DNA of 64,000 nt from Priestia abyssalis (GCF_002019595.1 NZ_KV917369.1:2318417-2382416); one strand, 5' to 3'. Positions 49,576 to 59,042 are shown, numbered from the stretch's first letter. Notes: generated from the sequence alone by a model not told the origin. Program-made: numbers and translations.

Positions 49576-51699
49576 GTGTTAGCAAAAGCAACCGATGATT
49601 TACGCCGCTATTTTGGCTATGATACATTTCGCAAGGGACAGGAAGAGATTATCCAGCTTGTATTAGAAGGGAAAGACACAGCCGGGATTATGCCGACAGG
49701 GGGAGGGAAATCCATTTGTTATCAAATTCCGGCGATGGTTCTGCCGGGGATTACGCTGGTTATCTCTCCGCTCATTTCATTGATGAAAGATCAAGTGGAT
49801 GCCCTTAAACAAGTGGGCATACCTGCTGCGTATATTAACAGTTCGATGTCCCATGGAGAGATTCAGCAGACGATGGCAGAAGCAAGGGAGGGAGAATATA
49901 AACTCTTGTATATTGCCCCTGAACGATTGGAGTCTTTTTCTTTTTTAGAAGAATTGAAAGAACTGCCGGTTCCGCTTGTGGCGATTGATGAGGCACATTG
50001 TATTTCTCAATGGGGTCATGACTTCCGTCCGAGCTATTTACGCATTCAATCGATGATTGGCCAGCTTGAAGGTAATCCGACGATTTTAGCATTAACGGCG
50101 ACGGCCACACCGGAAGTGAGGAAGGACATTTGCGAATCGCTCGATATTCCTGCCGAAAATACGGTCATTACAGGATTTGCCCGGGACAATCTTGCGTTTA
50201 AAGTTTTAAAAGGCGAAGATCGTTCTTCGTTTATTGCCCAATACGCAGAGAAAAACAAAACGGAGTCTGGAATCATTTATGCGGCGACACGAAAAGATGT
50301 AGATCAATTGTACGAGCGCCTGCAGAAAAAAGGCGTAAATGCGGGCCGCTATCATGCAGGGATGAGTGATCGTGAACGTTCTGAGCAACAAGAGCGCTTT
50401 TTGCAAGATGACGTATCGGTCATGGTGGCGACAAACGCTTTTGGGATGGGAATCAATAAATCCAATGTGCGGTATGTCATTCATTATCAGCTGCCCAAAA
50501 ATATGGAAAGCTACTATCAAGAAGCGGGGCGGGCAGGACGAGACGGGCTCGACAGTGAATGTTTGCTTTTGTTTTCGGCACAAGATGTCCAAATACAGCG
50601 ATTCTTAATCGAACAGCAGCATCTTCATGCCGAACGGCAGCGCCAAGAACTTCTCAGACTGCGGCAAATGGTCGACTATGTTCATACGGAAGACTGCCTG
50701 CAAGCGGCAATTTTGCATTACTTCGGAGAAAGTGAAACGGTCCCTTGCGGACGCTGCAGCAACTGTACGGATGACCGGAAATCCGTCGATGTGACAAGAG
50801 AAGCGCAAATGGTGCTTTCCTGCATGATTCGAATGGGGGAGAGGTTCGGAAAAACGGTCATCGCTCAAGTGCTGACGGGTTCCAATAATAAAAAGGTACG
50901 GGAAATGGGATTCCATGAGCTTTCAACTTATGGAATTTTAAAACAACAGACGACGAAGGATATCAGTGAATTCATCGATTTTCTTACCTCGAATGATTAC
51001 ATAGGGGTCACGCCGGGCCCTTATCCAGTATTGAATGTGACAAGCAGAGGAAAAGAGGTGCTCCGGGGCAATGAAACGGTACAGCGGAAAGAGCGAATGC
51101 AAGCGGCTCAAGTTGTTCAGGATGATGAATTGTTCAATCATTTACGCGAACTCCGCAAACAAATCGCCGCAAGTGAAAATGTGCCTCCGTTCGTTATTTT
51201 TTCTGACCAAACATTGCAGGACATGTGCGCAAAGCTGCCGCAAACAGCAGAAGAATTTTTAACGGTAAAAGGGGTCGGAGCGCAAAAGCAAGAGCGGTAT
51301 GGAAATGTATTTATTGAGGCCATCTCCCGTTTTTGTGAAGAACATCCTGACCGGGAAAGAAAAACGATGGAAGTATCAACAAAGAAAAAGCCAACACAAG
51401 AAACAGATGCCTCACACATCGTTTCATATGAGATGTATAAACAAGGCCGCTCCATTCAAGACATTGCGAAGGAGCGGGAGCTGTCGCCGCAAACGATCGA
51501 AAATCACTTGTTCCGCTGTATCAATGACGGGATGGAAGTCAATTGGGAGGAATTGTTACCTTCGCAATATGAACCGCTTATCGAACAGGCCATTGAAGCA
51601 GTGGGGGCGGAGAAGCTGAAGCCGATTAAAGAACAGCTTCCTGATGAGATTAGTTATTTTATGATCAAAGCGTATATGGTGAAAAAGGTTAATCAGTGA
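49576..51699 (+). CDS. recQ: ATP-dependent DNA helicase RecQ
   Basis: RecQ is a 3'-5' helicase that resolves recombination and replication intermediates. It is 707 residues long. The Walker A is MPTGGGKSICYQ (about residue 50), the DEAH box is AIDEAHCISQWGHDFRP, and motif VI is QEAGRAGRDG. A zinc-binding RQC part follows (EDCLQAAILHYFGE ... CGRCSNC), with an HRDC domain at about 515-595 and a C-terminal helix-turn-helix with QGRSIQDIAKERELSPQTIE. The start is GTG with AGGAGG eleven bases upstream. Length is somewhat above E. coli RecQ because of this C-terminal extension, common in Bacillus. Confidence 0.95.
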   Translation: MLAKATDDLRRYFGYDTFRKGQEEIIQLVLEGKDTAGIMPTGGGKSICYQIPAMVLPGITLVISPLISLMKDQVDALKQVGIPAAYINSSMSHGEIQQTMAEAREGEYKLLYIAPERLESFSFLEELKELPVPLVAIDEAHCISQWGHDFRPSYLRIQSMIGQLEGNPTILALTATATPEVRKDICESLDIPAENTVITGFARDNLAFKVLKGEDRSSFIAQYAEKNKTESGIIYAATRKDVDQLYERLQKKGVNAGRYHAGMSDRERSEQQERFLQDDVSVMVATNAFGMGINKSNVRYVIHYQLPKNMESYYQEAGRAGRDGLDSECLLLFSAQDVQIQRFLIEQQHLHAERQRQELLRLRQMVDYVHTEDCLQAAILHYFGESETVPCGRCSNCTDDRKSVDVTREAQMVLSCMIRMGERFGKTVIAQVLTGSNNKKVREMGFHELSTYGILKQQTTKDISEFIDFLTSNDYIGVTPGPYPVLNVTSRGKEVLRGNETVQRKERMQAAQVVQDDELFNHLRELRKQIAASENVPPFVIFSDQTLQDMCAKLPQTAEEFLTVKGVGAQKQERYGNVFIEAISRFCEEHPDRERKTMEVSTKKKPTQETDASHIVSYEMYKQGRSIQDIAKERELSPQTIENHLFRCINDGMEVNWEELLPSQYEPLIEQAIEAVGAEKLKPIKEQLPDEISYFMIKAYMVKKVNQ

Positions 51700-51764
51700 T
51701 GAAGTCAGATGGAGCCCCAAAAGAGTTAGCCTATAATCTATAAGTGAGATTCTATTTCATTTCA

Positions 51765-51804
51765 AATAACCCGCCGGCAGAACAACGCTGGCGGGTTATT
51801 TTTA
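51765..51804 (+). terminator. recQ terminator
   Basis: AATAACCCGCC.GC and GC.GGCGGGTTATT form a stem with an eight-base loop, followed by TTT. Confidence 0.85.
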
Positions 51805-51834
51805 GTAATCGATTTATAGAAAAAATGATAAAAT

Positions 51835-51881
51835 GGGCCAATCTGAACCCCCTGCCACTCAAAGGGGGTTCAGATTGGCCC
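51835..51881. repeat. 18-bp perfect inverted repeat
   Basis: GGGCCAATCTGAACCCCC (51835-51852) and GGGGGTTCAGATTGGCCC (51864-51881) enclose an 11-base loop. A U-tract is absent (CGTTTCC on plus, ATTTTATC on minus). It is 30 bases behind the recQ terminator, and on the minus strand it lies behind the GNAT gene. It may be that gene's terminator. Confidence 0.6.
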
Positions 51882-51916
51882 GTTTCCTATAGGAATGGTC
51901 ATGTAAATATACATAA

Positions 51917-52681
51917 TCAATTTGGTGTTAAAATTCGATAATGATGTTTAGATATTGAGACGAACCCTATTTTTTCATAGAGTTTTACGGCAGGATAATT
52001 TGTTTGAATAACTTGTAAATACATGTGATGGGCGCCATTTTCATAAGCCCATTTAGAAAGAGATTTAATAATGTTATTGGCTATACCTTTCCTGCGGTGT
52101 TTTGGATTTACCACAACATTGCTAATACATCCCCAGCCTTCTTCTACGACAACTGTACCTAGACCAACTGTTTCATTTTTTTCTGAGACACGCAAGAAAT
52201 TTTTTATAGGTTTAATAGACGAAAAAATATGAGAATATGCTTTATGTCTTTCTGTAGAAAATCCTTCTAACTCAATAAATTCCTCAATCCATTTAGTATC
52301 TGCTTCTGGTAAGCAATCTATTTTCCATAGGATGTTTTCTTCGTTATTTTCTAGAATGTCTATGCAAGATGCAGTCATAATAAAGCATTCATCTAATTTT
52401 TGGTACCCTCTTGACTCTAATATAGGATCTAAATCTCTTGGAGATAGATCACTTATGTAAAAGCACGGAGGGATAGATCTATCAGCGTAAAATTTTTCAA
52501 TTTTTTGCAGCCACATTGGGTCTTGGGGCATCAATCCAATAGTATGTACGCTATTAGCTCTCTCGGTTACTCCAAATGTTGCTCTCATTCGCCAATTTTC
52601 CAGCTTTTCTTGAGTATGGCATGGCCAAGCATTCGCAGCCAAGTATTCTATTAGATTTATGAGGTCATTCTCTGTTTCCAT
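51917..52681 (-). CDS. GNAT-family N-acetyltransferase, two-domain
   Basis: This 254-residue protein has an N-terminal region (MiETENDLINLIEYLAANAWP type, then WRMRATFGVTERANSV) typical of the DUF-fused GNATs. The C-terminal GNAT motif A is SNVVVNPKHRRKGIANNIIKS, with YPAVKLYEKIGF closing the fold. The substrate is unknown. Its codon use and AT content are higher than those of neighbouring recQ, suggesting a different history, but this is an impression only. Confidence 0.8.
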   Translation of the reverse strand: METENDLINLIEYLAANAWPCHTQEKLENWRMRATFGVTERANSVHTIGLMPQDPMWLQKIEKFYADRSIPPCFYISDLSPRDLDPILESRGYQKLDECFIMTASCIDILENNEENILWKIDCLPEADTKWIEEFIELEGFSTERHKAYSHIFSSIKPIKNFLRVSEKNETVGLGTVVVEEGWGCISNVVVNPKHRRKGIANNIIKSLSKWAYENGAHHMYLQVIQTNYPAVKLYEKIGFVSISKHHYRILTPN

Positions 52682-53054
52682 TATTAGTCCTCCAAATCAG
52701 TTTTTATGCAAAAATATACTCCTTTTTCTACTGTTTAGCAATAAGTTATTGAACGATTGCAACAAGCAACTAATTTTTACAAAGAATTTTTGACCTTTTC
52801 TTGATGTTCACAAGAGCCGTTACTAATATTAAAAAGAGGTTAGAAATATAAAGAAACGTAAAGGTATCGCATCAGGGGAGGAACTAAGTTGTCTTACTAT
52901 ACAGGAATCAAGGCTCTTATTTAATCCGTGTGGTACGCGCCGCCCTGACCCTTTATCGACAGGGTTTCCTCATTTCTTCTGATTATATTTACCAAATTTT
53001 AGAAGTTAAACTAAAAAGTGGTGTTTAAAACTACCACGTTCCTTTACCACTCCA
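52682..53054. other. Gap with a frameshifted small ORF
   Basis: Apart from the small frameshifted ORF at 52889-53028, this stretch shows nothing convincing. Confidence 0.4.
52889..53028 (+). pseudogene. Small ORF broken by a one-base frameshift
   Basis: A strong GGGGAGG site precedes TTG 52889. Translation gives LSYYTGIKALI and a stop. One frame over, it continues IRVVRAALTLYRQGFLISSD then YIYQILEVKLKSGV before TAA. Together they form a plausible 46-residue basic protein. I do not recognise it. The frameshift may be genuine decay or a sequencing artefact. Confidence 0.4.
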
Positions 53055-53990
53055 TCAACTCGAAACATGATTTTCCAGCCAGTTAATGATATCCTCGATT
53101 ACCTCATCTCGATTTATCTCATGCAGCATCTCATGTCGTCCTTTTGGGTAAAACTTATATGTGACATCTTTTATTCCCGCTTCTTTTAGTCCTGTATAGG
53201 TTTTCAGTACTCCTTTTGTATGTCCGCCTACAGGATCTTCATCTCCAGATACTAAAAAAATGGGAAGATCAGAGGGAACCTGTTGTATAAGGTTATTCAT
53301 GCCTGCTTGTTTGATACCAGACAGCAAGTCGTAGAAAAAGCCTGAGGAGAAAATACCTCCGCATAACGGATCGTTTATATAACGGTCCACAGCCTGTTCA
53401 TCCCGGCTCAACCAATCAAAATCGGTACGGTTCGGTCTAAACGGGCGATTGTACTGTCCGAAAGACAAACGGTCGAGTAAAGGGCTTGGTGTCCGTTTTC
53501 CTTTTAGCTTCATTTCCATTTTCGCTGCCATTCTTCCCGCTTCGCCTAGAAGAGAAGGGACTTGGCCGGTTCCGGATAATATAACACCATGCAGTTGATT
53601 GCCATAAAGCTGTATGTACCGCCTTGATAAAAAGGAGCCCATGCTGTGCCCAAATAAAAAAATGGGGATGTTCTCTTGTTTGCATTTTATTAGATTTGTT
53701 AAGGCATACATATCTTGGACAACTTCCCCAAAGCCATTTTCGTCTGCAAAATACCGTTTATCTCGTTCGTCTTTCGCTGTCAGTCCATGGCCGCGATGGT
53801 CGTTTCCATATACGGCATAGCCTTTTTCAATCAAAGCCTGGGCAAAATCATGATATCGCCCAATGTGCTCCCCCATACCGTGGGCAATTTGCACAAACGC
53901 TTTCGGCTTTGCATCTTCAGGCATCCATTTTCGTGCATATATTTCTATACCATTATTCGATTTGTAATAAAAGGATGTATCGTTCATCAT
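53055..53990 (-). CDS. Monoacylglycerol-lipase/lysophospholipase-like hydrolase
   Basis: This 311-residue alpha/beta hydrolase has HGMGEHIGRYHDFAQALI and GNDHRGHGLTAKDE, diagnostic of the YtpA/monoglyceride-lipase family. The nucleophile is FLFGHSMGSFLSRR, the Asp is VSGDEDPVGG and the His GRHEMLHE. In B. subtilis YtpA makes lysophosphatidylethanol-type products (bacilysocin), but general lipase activity is more likely here. Two adjacent ATGs (53990, 53987) follow AAAGGAG; either may be used. Confidence 0.85.
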   Translation of the reverse strand: MMNDTSFYYKSNNGIEIYARKWMPEDAKPKAFVQIAHGMGEHIGRYHDFAQALIEKGYAVYGNDHRGHGLTAKDERDKRYFADENGFGEVVQDMYALTNLIKCKQENIPIFLFGHSMGSFLSRRYIQLYGNQLHGVILSGTGQVPSLLGEAGRMAAKMEMKLKGKRTPSPLLDRLSFGQYNRPFRPNRTDFDWLSRDEQAVDRYINDPLCGGIFSSGFFYDLLSGIKQAGMNNLIQQVPSDLPIFLVSGDEDPVGGHTKGVLKTYTGLKEAGIKDVTYKFYPKGRHEMLHEINRDEVIEDIINWLENHVSS

Positions 53991-54178
53991 CTTTCTCCTT
54001 TAACATTTTAGTTATAACCATATGTTAACTAGTAATCTTGTATATTATTATATTATTCATTTTACTATTCGTATGCTCTTTTTACTCTATGCTCTTCTAC
54101 TTGATAACAATGCTTCATTTTAATCAAGAATTTTTCGCAATAGACGGTTCACCTTTTGAATCCGCTCTCAATGGTTTA

Positions 54179-54252
54179 CCTAAGCGGTTGGTACCCGCTT
54201 AGGTTTAGAAAATGGGAGATGGATGCTTTTTAGCCATCTCCCATTTTCTAAA
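54179..54252. repeat. Two tandem hairpins upstream of ilvD
   Basis: Hairpin 1 pairs CCTAAGCGG with CCGCTTAGG (7-base loop, GGTACC inside). Hairpin 2 pairs TTTAGAAAATGGGAGATGG (54204-54222) perfectly with CCATCTCCCATTTTCTAAA (54234-54252), a 19-bp stem with an 11-base loop. A U-tract is missing on both strands. Position is about 110 bases before ilvD and behind (on minus: before) the lipase gene. Confidence 0.6.
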
Positions 54253-54315
54253 TCAATCACTTTACAAACACATAGTAAATTTGTTAAATTTATAATTATA
54301 TTAAAAATAGTTCAA

Positions 54316-54330
54316 CAATTTTAAAAATTG
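54316..54330. promoter_or_regulatory. CodY-like palindrome before ilvD
   Basis: CAATTTTAAAAATTG is a 15-base palindrome resembling the CodY box (AATTTTC-N-GAAAATT) but with a shorter centre. It lies 36 bases before the ilvD start. B. subtilis ilvD is CodY-controlled, so the site is plausible but weak. Confidence 0.35.
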
Positions 54331-54365
54331 AAAGTTTGATTTGTACGAATACGGAGGGATTCATT

Positions 54366-56042
54366 GTGGCAGAACTACGAAGCAACATGATCAAAAAAGG
54401 GTTTGACCGAGCGCCTCATCGCAGTTTATTGCGTGCTGCCGGTGTAAAAGAAGAAGATTTTGATAAACCGTTCATTGCGGTTGTCAATTCATATATTGAT
54501 ATTGTACCAGGCCATGTTCACTTACAAGAGTTTGGAAAAATCGTAAAAGAAGCGATTCGCGAAGCGGGCGGCGTGCCGTTTGAAATGAATACCATCGGAG
54601 TCGATGACGGAATTGCGATGGGGCATATCGGTATGCGTTACTCATTGCCAAGTCGTGAGATCATTGCAGACTCTGTTGAAACGGTTGTCTCGGCACACTG
54701 GTTTGACGGAATGGTTTGTATTCCGAACTGTGATAAAATCACGCCTGGTATGATGATGGCAGCAATGCGCTTAAACATTCCAACTATCTTCGTGAGCGGA
54801 GGTCCAATGAAAGCCGGCGTGACGAGCGATGGACGTAAAATTTCTCTTTCTTCTGTATTTGAAGGGGTCGGCGCTTACCAAGCAGGTAAAATTGATGAAA
54901 AAGGGCTTCAGGAGTTAGAGCAGTTCGGCTGTCCAACATGCGGATCTTGTTCTGGAATGTTCACGGCAAACTCGATGAACTGTTTAGCAGAAGCTCTTGG
55001 TATTGCTCTTCCTGGTAATGGAACGATTTTAGCTGTTGCACCTGAGCGTAAAGAATTTGTGAAAAAGTCAGCAAAACAATTAATGAAATTGATTGAAATG
55101 GATTTAAAGCCTCGTGATATCGTGACAGAAAAAGCGATTGATAATGCATTCGCGCTGGATATGGCACTTGGCGGGTCGACAAACACAGTGTTACACACAT
55201 TGGCATTAGCTCACGAAGCAGAAATTGATTACCCGATTGAGCGCATCAATGAAGTGGCGGCACGTGTACCGCATTTATCCAAATTGGCTCCGGCTTCCGA
55301 TGTTCACATTGAAGATTTACATGAAGCAGGCGGCGTATCGGCGGCATTGAATGAGTTGTCGAAGAAAGAAGGAACGCTTCACCTTGATGCGATGACGGTA
55401 ACGGGACAAACGCTCGGTGAAAACATTGCCGGCTGCGAAGTAAAAGATTACAATGTCATCCACTCCATCGACAATCCATTCTCTGAAAAAGGCGGACTGG
55501 CCGTATTGTTCGGTAACCTTGCTCCAGACGGTGCGATCATTAAAACGGGAGGGGTTCAAGGCGGCATCACTCGCCATGAAGGACCGGCTATCGTATTTGA
55601 TTCACAAGAAGAAGCATTGGAAGGAATCGCAGGTGGAAAAGTAAAAGAAGGACATGTCGTTGTCATCCGTTATGAAGGGCCAAAAGGCGGACCGGGTATG
55701 CCCGAAATGCTTGCGCCAACTTCTCAAATCATGGGAATGGGTCTTGGAGCGAAGGTTGCTCTATTAACAGACGGACGTTTCTCTGGTGCTTCCCGCGGAT
55801 TATCCATCGGCCATGCATCGCCTGAAGCGGCAGAGGGCGGACCGCTTGCATTTGTGGAAAACGGCGACCATATCGTCATCGATATCGAAACGCGTTCAAT
55901 GGACGTTCAACTATCAGAAGAAGAGTGGGAGAAGCGTAAAGCGAATTGGAAAGGCTTCGAACCGAAAGTGAAAAAAGGGTATCTTGCTCGCTATTCTAAG
56001 CTTGTGACTTCTGCAAGCACAGGCGGAATCATGAAAATCTAA
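54366..56042 (+). CDS. ilvD: Dihydroxy-acid dehydratase
   Basis: The Fe-S enzyme dehydrates dihydroxy-isovalerate and dihydroxy-methylvalerate in valine/isoleucine (and CoA) synthesis. Cluster Cys are in [12 protein letters not shown] and [18 protein letters not shown]. The C-terminal [15 protein letters not shown] and [10 protein letters not shown] are typical. The length is 558 residues with GTG 54366 (GGAGGG seven bases upstream; [12 protein letters not shown]); a longer reading from 54336 is not supported. It is monocistronic, away from the ilvBHC-leu operon, as in B. subtilis. Confidence 0.95.
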   Translation: MAELRSNMIKKGFDRAPHRSLLRAAGVKEEDFDKPFIAVVNSYIDIVPGHVHLQEFGKIVKEAIREAGGVPFEMNTIGVDDGIAMGHIGMRYSLPSREIIADSVETVVSAHWFDGMVCIPNCDKITPGMMMAAMRLNIPTIFVSGGPMKAGVTSDGRKISLSSVFEGVGAYQAGKIDEKGLQELEQFGCPTCGSCSGMFTANSMNCLAEALGIALPGNGTILAVAPERKEFVKKSAKQLMKLIEMDLKPRDIVTEKAIDNAFALDMALGGSTNTVLHTLALAHEAEIDYPIERINEVAARVPHLSKLAPASDVHIEDLHEAGGVSAALNELSKKEGTLHLDAMTVTGQTLGENIAGCEVKDYNVIHSIDNPFSEKGGLAVLFGNLAPDGAIIKTGGVQGGITRHEGPAIVFDSQEEALEGIAGGKVKEGHVVVIRYEGPKGGPGMPEMLAPTSQIMGMGLGAKVALLTDGRFSGASRGLSIGHASPEAAEGGPLAFVENGDHIVIDIETRSMDVQLSEEEWEKRKANWKGFEPKVKKGYLARYSKLVTSASTGGIMKI

Positions 56043-56049
56043 ATAAAAA

Positions 56050-56087
56050 ACATGGGGTCTCCTTTGAGGGAGACCCCATGTTTTTTT
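56050..56087 (+). terminator. ilvD terminator
   Basis: ACATGGGGTCTCC and GGAGACCCCATGT enclose a TTTGA loop, followed by TTTTTT. Confidence 0.92.
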
Positions 56088-56246
56088 ATGAATGTTTTTT
56101 ATCGGTAAAAATGGGTATTATAAAAATATTTAAGAAAGCATGAGATGATGCTTTAGTGGGAATCGGTCGATGTCAAATGGAAGTTAACTTTGGTAGGATC
56201 AAATATCACAAGACGTTGAACATAAAAGAAAGAGGGGAAAGAAATC

Positions 56247-57068
56247 ATGAAACTGACGCCAGAACAGCGTATCACTTTGCATGGCTTTAATAACCTTACA
56301 AAATCATTAAGTTTTAATATGTATGATGTTTGTTATACAAAAACAAAAGAAGAACGCGAAGCGTATATCGAATATATCGATGAACAGTATAGTGCAGAGA
56401 GATTGACCAAAATCTTAAAAACGGTGTCTGATATTATCGGAGCGCATGTATTGAATATAGCTAAACAAGATTATGTCCCCCAAGGAGCAAGTGTGACGAT
56501 GCTTGTTTCAGAGGGGCCGGTTGTCGAAGTCCCGACCGAATCGTTCGAAGAATCGCCGGGACCTCTTCCTGGATCGGTTGTTATGCAGCTGGATAAGAGT
56601 CATATAACGGTTCATACATATCCGGAATATCACCCTGATGAAGGGATCAGTACGTTCCGAGCCGATATTGATGTGTCTACATGCGGGGAAATTTCGCCGC
56701 TGAAGGCGCTGAATTATTTGATTCATTCGTTTGATACGGACATTATGACGATTGATTACCGAGTTCGAGGATTTACAAGAGATATAAACGGTCATAAGCT
56801 ATTTATCGATCATGACATTAGCTCCATCCAAAATTACATTCCAGAGGATATAAAAAACATGTTTGACATGATTGATGTAAATGTTTATCCCGAAAACATT
56901 TTTCATACGAAATGCAAGCTGAAAGAATTTGATTTAAATAATTATCTATTTGGCTATACGAAAGAGAAACTGAATTCAGGAGAAGTAGCAGAAATTACGG
57001 AAAGATTAAAAATGGAAATGGATGAAATCTTCTACGGAAGAAATATGAATCATGGGTCTATCAATTGA
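56247..57068 (+). CDS. speD: S-adenosylmethionine decarboxylase proenzyme
   Basis: The enzyme makes decarboxylated SAM for spermidine synthesis. At 273 residues it is of the long E. coli type, not the short 126-residue SpeH/SpeD1 of B. subtilis. The self-cleavage site is [12 protein letters not shown], with Ser118 becoming the pyruvoyl group; the conserved [16 protein letters not shown] follows. GAGGGG lies upstream of the ATG. No spermidine synthase gene is adjacent. Confidence 0.93.
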   Translation: MKLTPEQRITLHGFNNLTKSLSFNMYDVCYTKTKEEREAYIEYIDEQYSAERLTKILKTVSDIIGAHVLNIAKQDYVPQGASVTMLVSEGPVVEVPTESFEESPGPLPGSVVMQLDKSHITVHTYPEYHPDEGISTFRADIDVSTCGEISPLKALNYLIHSFDTDIMTIDYRVRGFTRDINGHKLFIDHDISSIQNYIPEDIKNMFDMIDVNVYPENIFHTKCKLKEFDLNNYLFGYTKEKLNSGEVAEITERLKMEMDEIFYGRNMNHGSIN

Positions 57069-57095
57069 AAAAAGCCTTGATAAGTTAACACGAAA

Positions 57096-57119
57096 TTTTA
57101 AACAAACGTTTGTTTAAAA
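57096..57119. promoter_or_regulatory. 24-bp perfect palindrome, operator-like
   Basis: TTTTAAACAAAC joined directly to GTTTGTTTAAAA, with no loop, is a perfect palindrome. Spacer-free symmetric sites of this kind are typical for dimeric TetR-type repressors. No regulator gene lies close by. Confidence 0.5.
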
Positions 57120-57163
57120 CATCCGGATACTGCATAAATAATGATGGTACAAAGGAAGAAGGG

Positions 57164-57192
57164 AAAGACTGGCCGTTTTGGCTGGTCTTTTT
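57164..57192 (+). terminator. Terminator downstream of speD
   Basis: AAAGACTGGCC and GGCTGGTCTTT (two mismatches) around a GTTTT loop, followed by TTTT. Confidence 0.75.
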
Positions 57193-57490
57193 TCGTGTGA
57201 GTATGAATCAATATTTCCACAAATGCAAGTACTATTCATTTCCTCAAAATTGGCATGAATGTTAGAGGGAAGGTAAAATAAAAAAGAACCAATTTCCGTT
57301 ATATTTCTATAGCGCATATTCATTCATATGAAAAAGCGGAATATTCGACGGCGCTTGACGAAACGAGAAGAGCGGGTTTTGTAAGTATTTATCGTCTTTT
57401 GCGCTTGCCAAGGAAATAAATTGAACGGTTTTTAGGAAATTTCCTTTTTGGAGTCAAAGAAATTAATAGTTGAAAAAGAGGGCGTTTTAG

Positions 57491-58177
57491 TTGAGGAGAT
57501 TTGCAATTAGCGATATACACGGCAGCTATTATGAAATGATGAAGCTGCTGGAGTATGTAAAGTTTCATCCGGGTCAAGATCAGCTTGTCGTCGTGGGTGA
57601 TATGATCAATCGGGGTCCTGAAAGCGGAAAGGTAGTAAAAGAGTTAAAGGAATTACAAGAAACCTATAAACACATACACGTTACCATCGGAAATCATGAA
57701 GAGATGATGTTGTGGTATTTGGCTGGAGTAGACGATATGTGGGTTCATTTTGGAGGAAAACAAGCGGCTGACAGCATCAATGAGGCGTTTTATGAAGAAG
57801 GAGCGGGGAAAGCCGTTCAATGGGTCCATCGATTGCCGCTCACATTTGAAGATGAAAAATTTGTGTATGCCCATGCCGGCTTTTTGCTTCCGTATAAAAC
57901 GGAACGACAAAATCGAGAACATCTATGGCTGCAACGTAAAGTATTCTATTCAATTCAAAAAGAAGCTCTTTTAAGCGAAACGGAAGGGAAAATCACCGTG
58001 CACGGCCACACGCCGGCCAATACGGTGATATTTGATGGGGCGCGGATGGGAATCGATCTGGGGGCCCAAGTGACGTCAGGGCCGAAGCTTGCACTTGTAG
58101 AGTTAGAAGAATGGGTGTCTTATGTGTATGATTTTGGTTCTGAAAGAATTCGAGTATCAAAAATCAGCAAAAAGTAG
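57491..58177 (+). CDS. Metallophosphoesterase, PrpE/bis(5'-nucleosyl)-tetraphosphatase-like
   Basis: This 228-residue protein is of the PP2A/ApaH-like calcineurin fold. The metal motifs are all present: SDIHGSYYEM, GDMINRGPESG, IGNHEEMMLWY and HGHTPANTV. It may be a Ser/Thr phosphatase or a nucleotide phosphatase. The start is TTG (57491) with AGAGGGCG upstream. A bidirectional terminator follows. Confidence 0.85.
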   Translation: MRRFAISDIHGSYYEMMKLLEYVKFHPGQDQLVVVGDMINRGPESGKVVKELKELQETYKHIHVTIGNHEEMMLWYLAGVDDMWVHFGGKQAADSINEAFYEEGAGKAVQWVHRLPLTFEDEKFVYAHAGFLLPYKTERQNREHLWLQRKVFYSIQKEALLSETEGKITVHGHTPANTVIFDGARMGIDLGAQVTSGPKLALVELEEWVSYVYDFGSERIRVSKISKK

Positions 58178-58179
58178 AA

Positions 58180-58218
58180 GGATGAAAGAGCGGAAAAGTT
58201 CTCCGCTCTTTCATCCTT
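58180..58218. terminator. Bidirectional terminator
   Basis: AAGGATGAAAGAGCGGA and CCGCTCTTTCATCCTT form a stem with a short loop between two convergent genes. Confidence 0.8.
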
Positions 58219-58923
58219 CTATGAATGGTTTAAATACTCGTTTACTAAATCTACAATATAAGAAGCTTCCTCTTCTTTGAAATAAAAGAGAATGGATTCT
58301 TCCGCTTCTTCCCCGTCCTGCTTCGTAATCGTATTTCGGAATAAAACGCCTTCTCCTGTATCGAGAGTGCGTCCAAGTTTCAAGTGAATCATATATTGTG
58401 CTTCTTGATTGACTGTATGGTCTTCGATGTGAAGGTGTTTATCGTTTGTAAGCCACTCGATATTTTCCAGATCTTCTTCCATATCGCCGCCGATGAACTC
58501 CATTTCCTCGTATTCATCGTCTGCCTCAGAATCGTATTCCTCTATCTCGTCGTCACACTCTGTTTCATCCATCTCATCGACATCGTCGTCATAGTCTATG
58601 TCATCGTCATAATCTCCGATGAACTCATGGAAAGAAGTATGAATGAATATAAGCATTTGATCTAAATTAGCAAACAGAAGCTTTGATTCAAGGTCGGATT
58701 CCTCATCGTAATGAAACGCGTAAAATTCCTGATGAATAGAATCAAAATGGATAATGCAAAATTGATCTTCTGTATCGACCGTTTCAACGGAAAAAATAAA
58801 AGCGGGATGATTGAGCGTCGTGTCTGTATCAAACAATATTTGAAAATCATCAAACTCCTCACAAAGGTCGGGAAGGCTTAAGCGAACCGCATTTTCCATC
58901 CGATAAAACCATTCTAAGCTCAT
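58219..58923 (-). CDS. Acidic hypothetical protein
   Basis: This 234-residue protein starts at ATG 58923 (GAGGAGG seven bases upstream). The N-terminal 95 residues look like a small alpha/beta domain (MSLEWFYRMENAVRLSLPDL). The middle (about 105-160) is almost pure Asp/Glu (DYDDDIDYDDDVDEMDETE). A C-terminal domain of about 70 residues resumes at IEWLTNDKHLHI. I do not recognise it. The acidic linker could bind cations or basic proteins. Confidence 0.6.
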   Translation of the reverse strand: MSLEWFYRMENAVRLSLPDLCEEFDDFQILFDTDTTLNHPAFIFSVETVDTEDQFCIIHFDSIHQEFYAFHYDEESDLESKLLFANLDQMLIFIHTSFHEFIGDYDDDIDYDDDVDEMDETECDDEIEEYDSEADDEYEEMEFIGGDMEEDLENIEWLTNDKHLHIEDHTVNQEAQYMIHLKLGRTLDTGEGVLFRNTITKQDGEEAEESILFYFKEEEASYIVDLVNEYLNHS

Positions 58924-59042
58924 ATTTTTTCCTCCTCGTATCATTTTGCTGCATTTTATCATACCCGGATTTCTTCCAGCACATGTATGTAAATAAAAAA
59001 TGGAAAAAATGAGCAGTAAAAATCAATTTTTGTGATTTATTT

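Larger units (their letters stand above)
53991..54365. other. Region upstream of ilvD
   Basis: The region has two tandem hairpins (54179-54252) and a CodY-like palindrome (54316-54330). There is no T-box leader. Confidence 0.5.
57069..57490. other. Gap downstream of speD
   Basis: This 422-base gap has a 24-bp perfect palindrome (57096-57119) and a terminator (57164-57192). The rest, up to the PrpE-like gene, shows nothing convincing. A short transcript between the palindrome and the terminator is possible. Confidence 0.45.

Noticed and set aside
54253-54365. T-box leader for ilvD
   Set aside because: The leader is too short and has no T-box sequence or terminator/antiterminator pair; only a CodY-like palindrome is seen.
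58384-58665. Hydrophobic plus-strand ORF opposite the acidic protein
   Set aside because: It is the antisense of the Asp/Glu-rich stretch (GAT/GAA codons read as Ile/Val/Phe), a known artefact.
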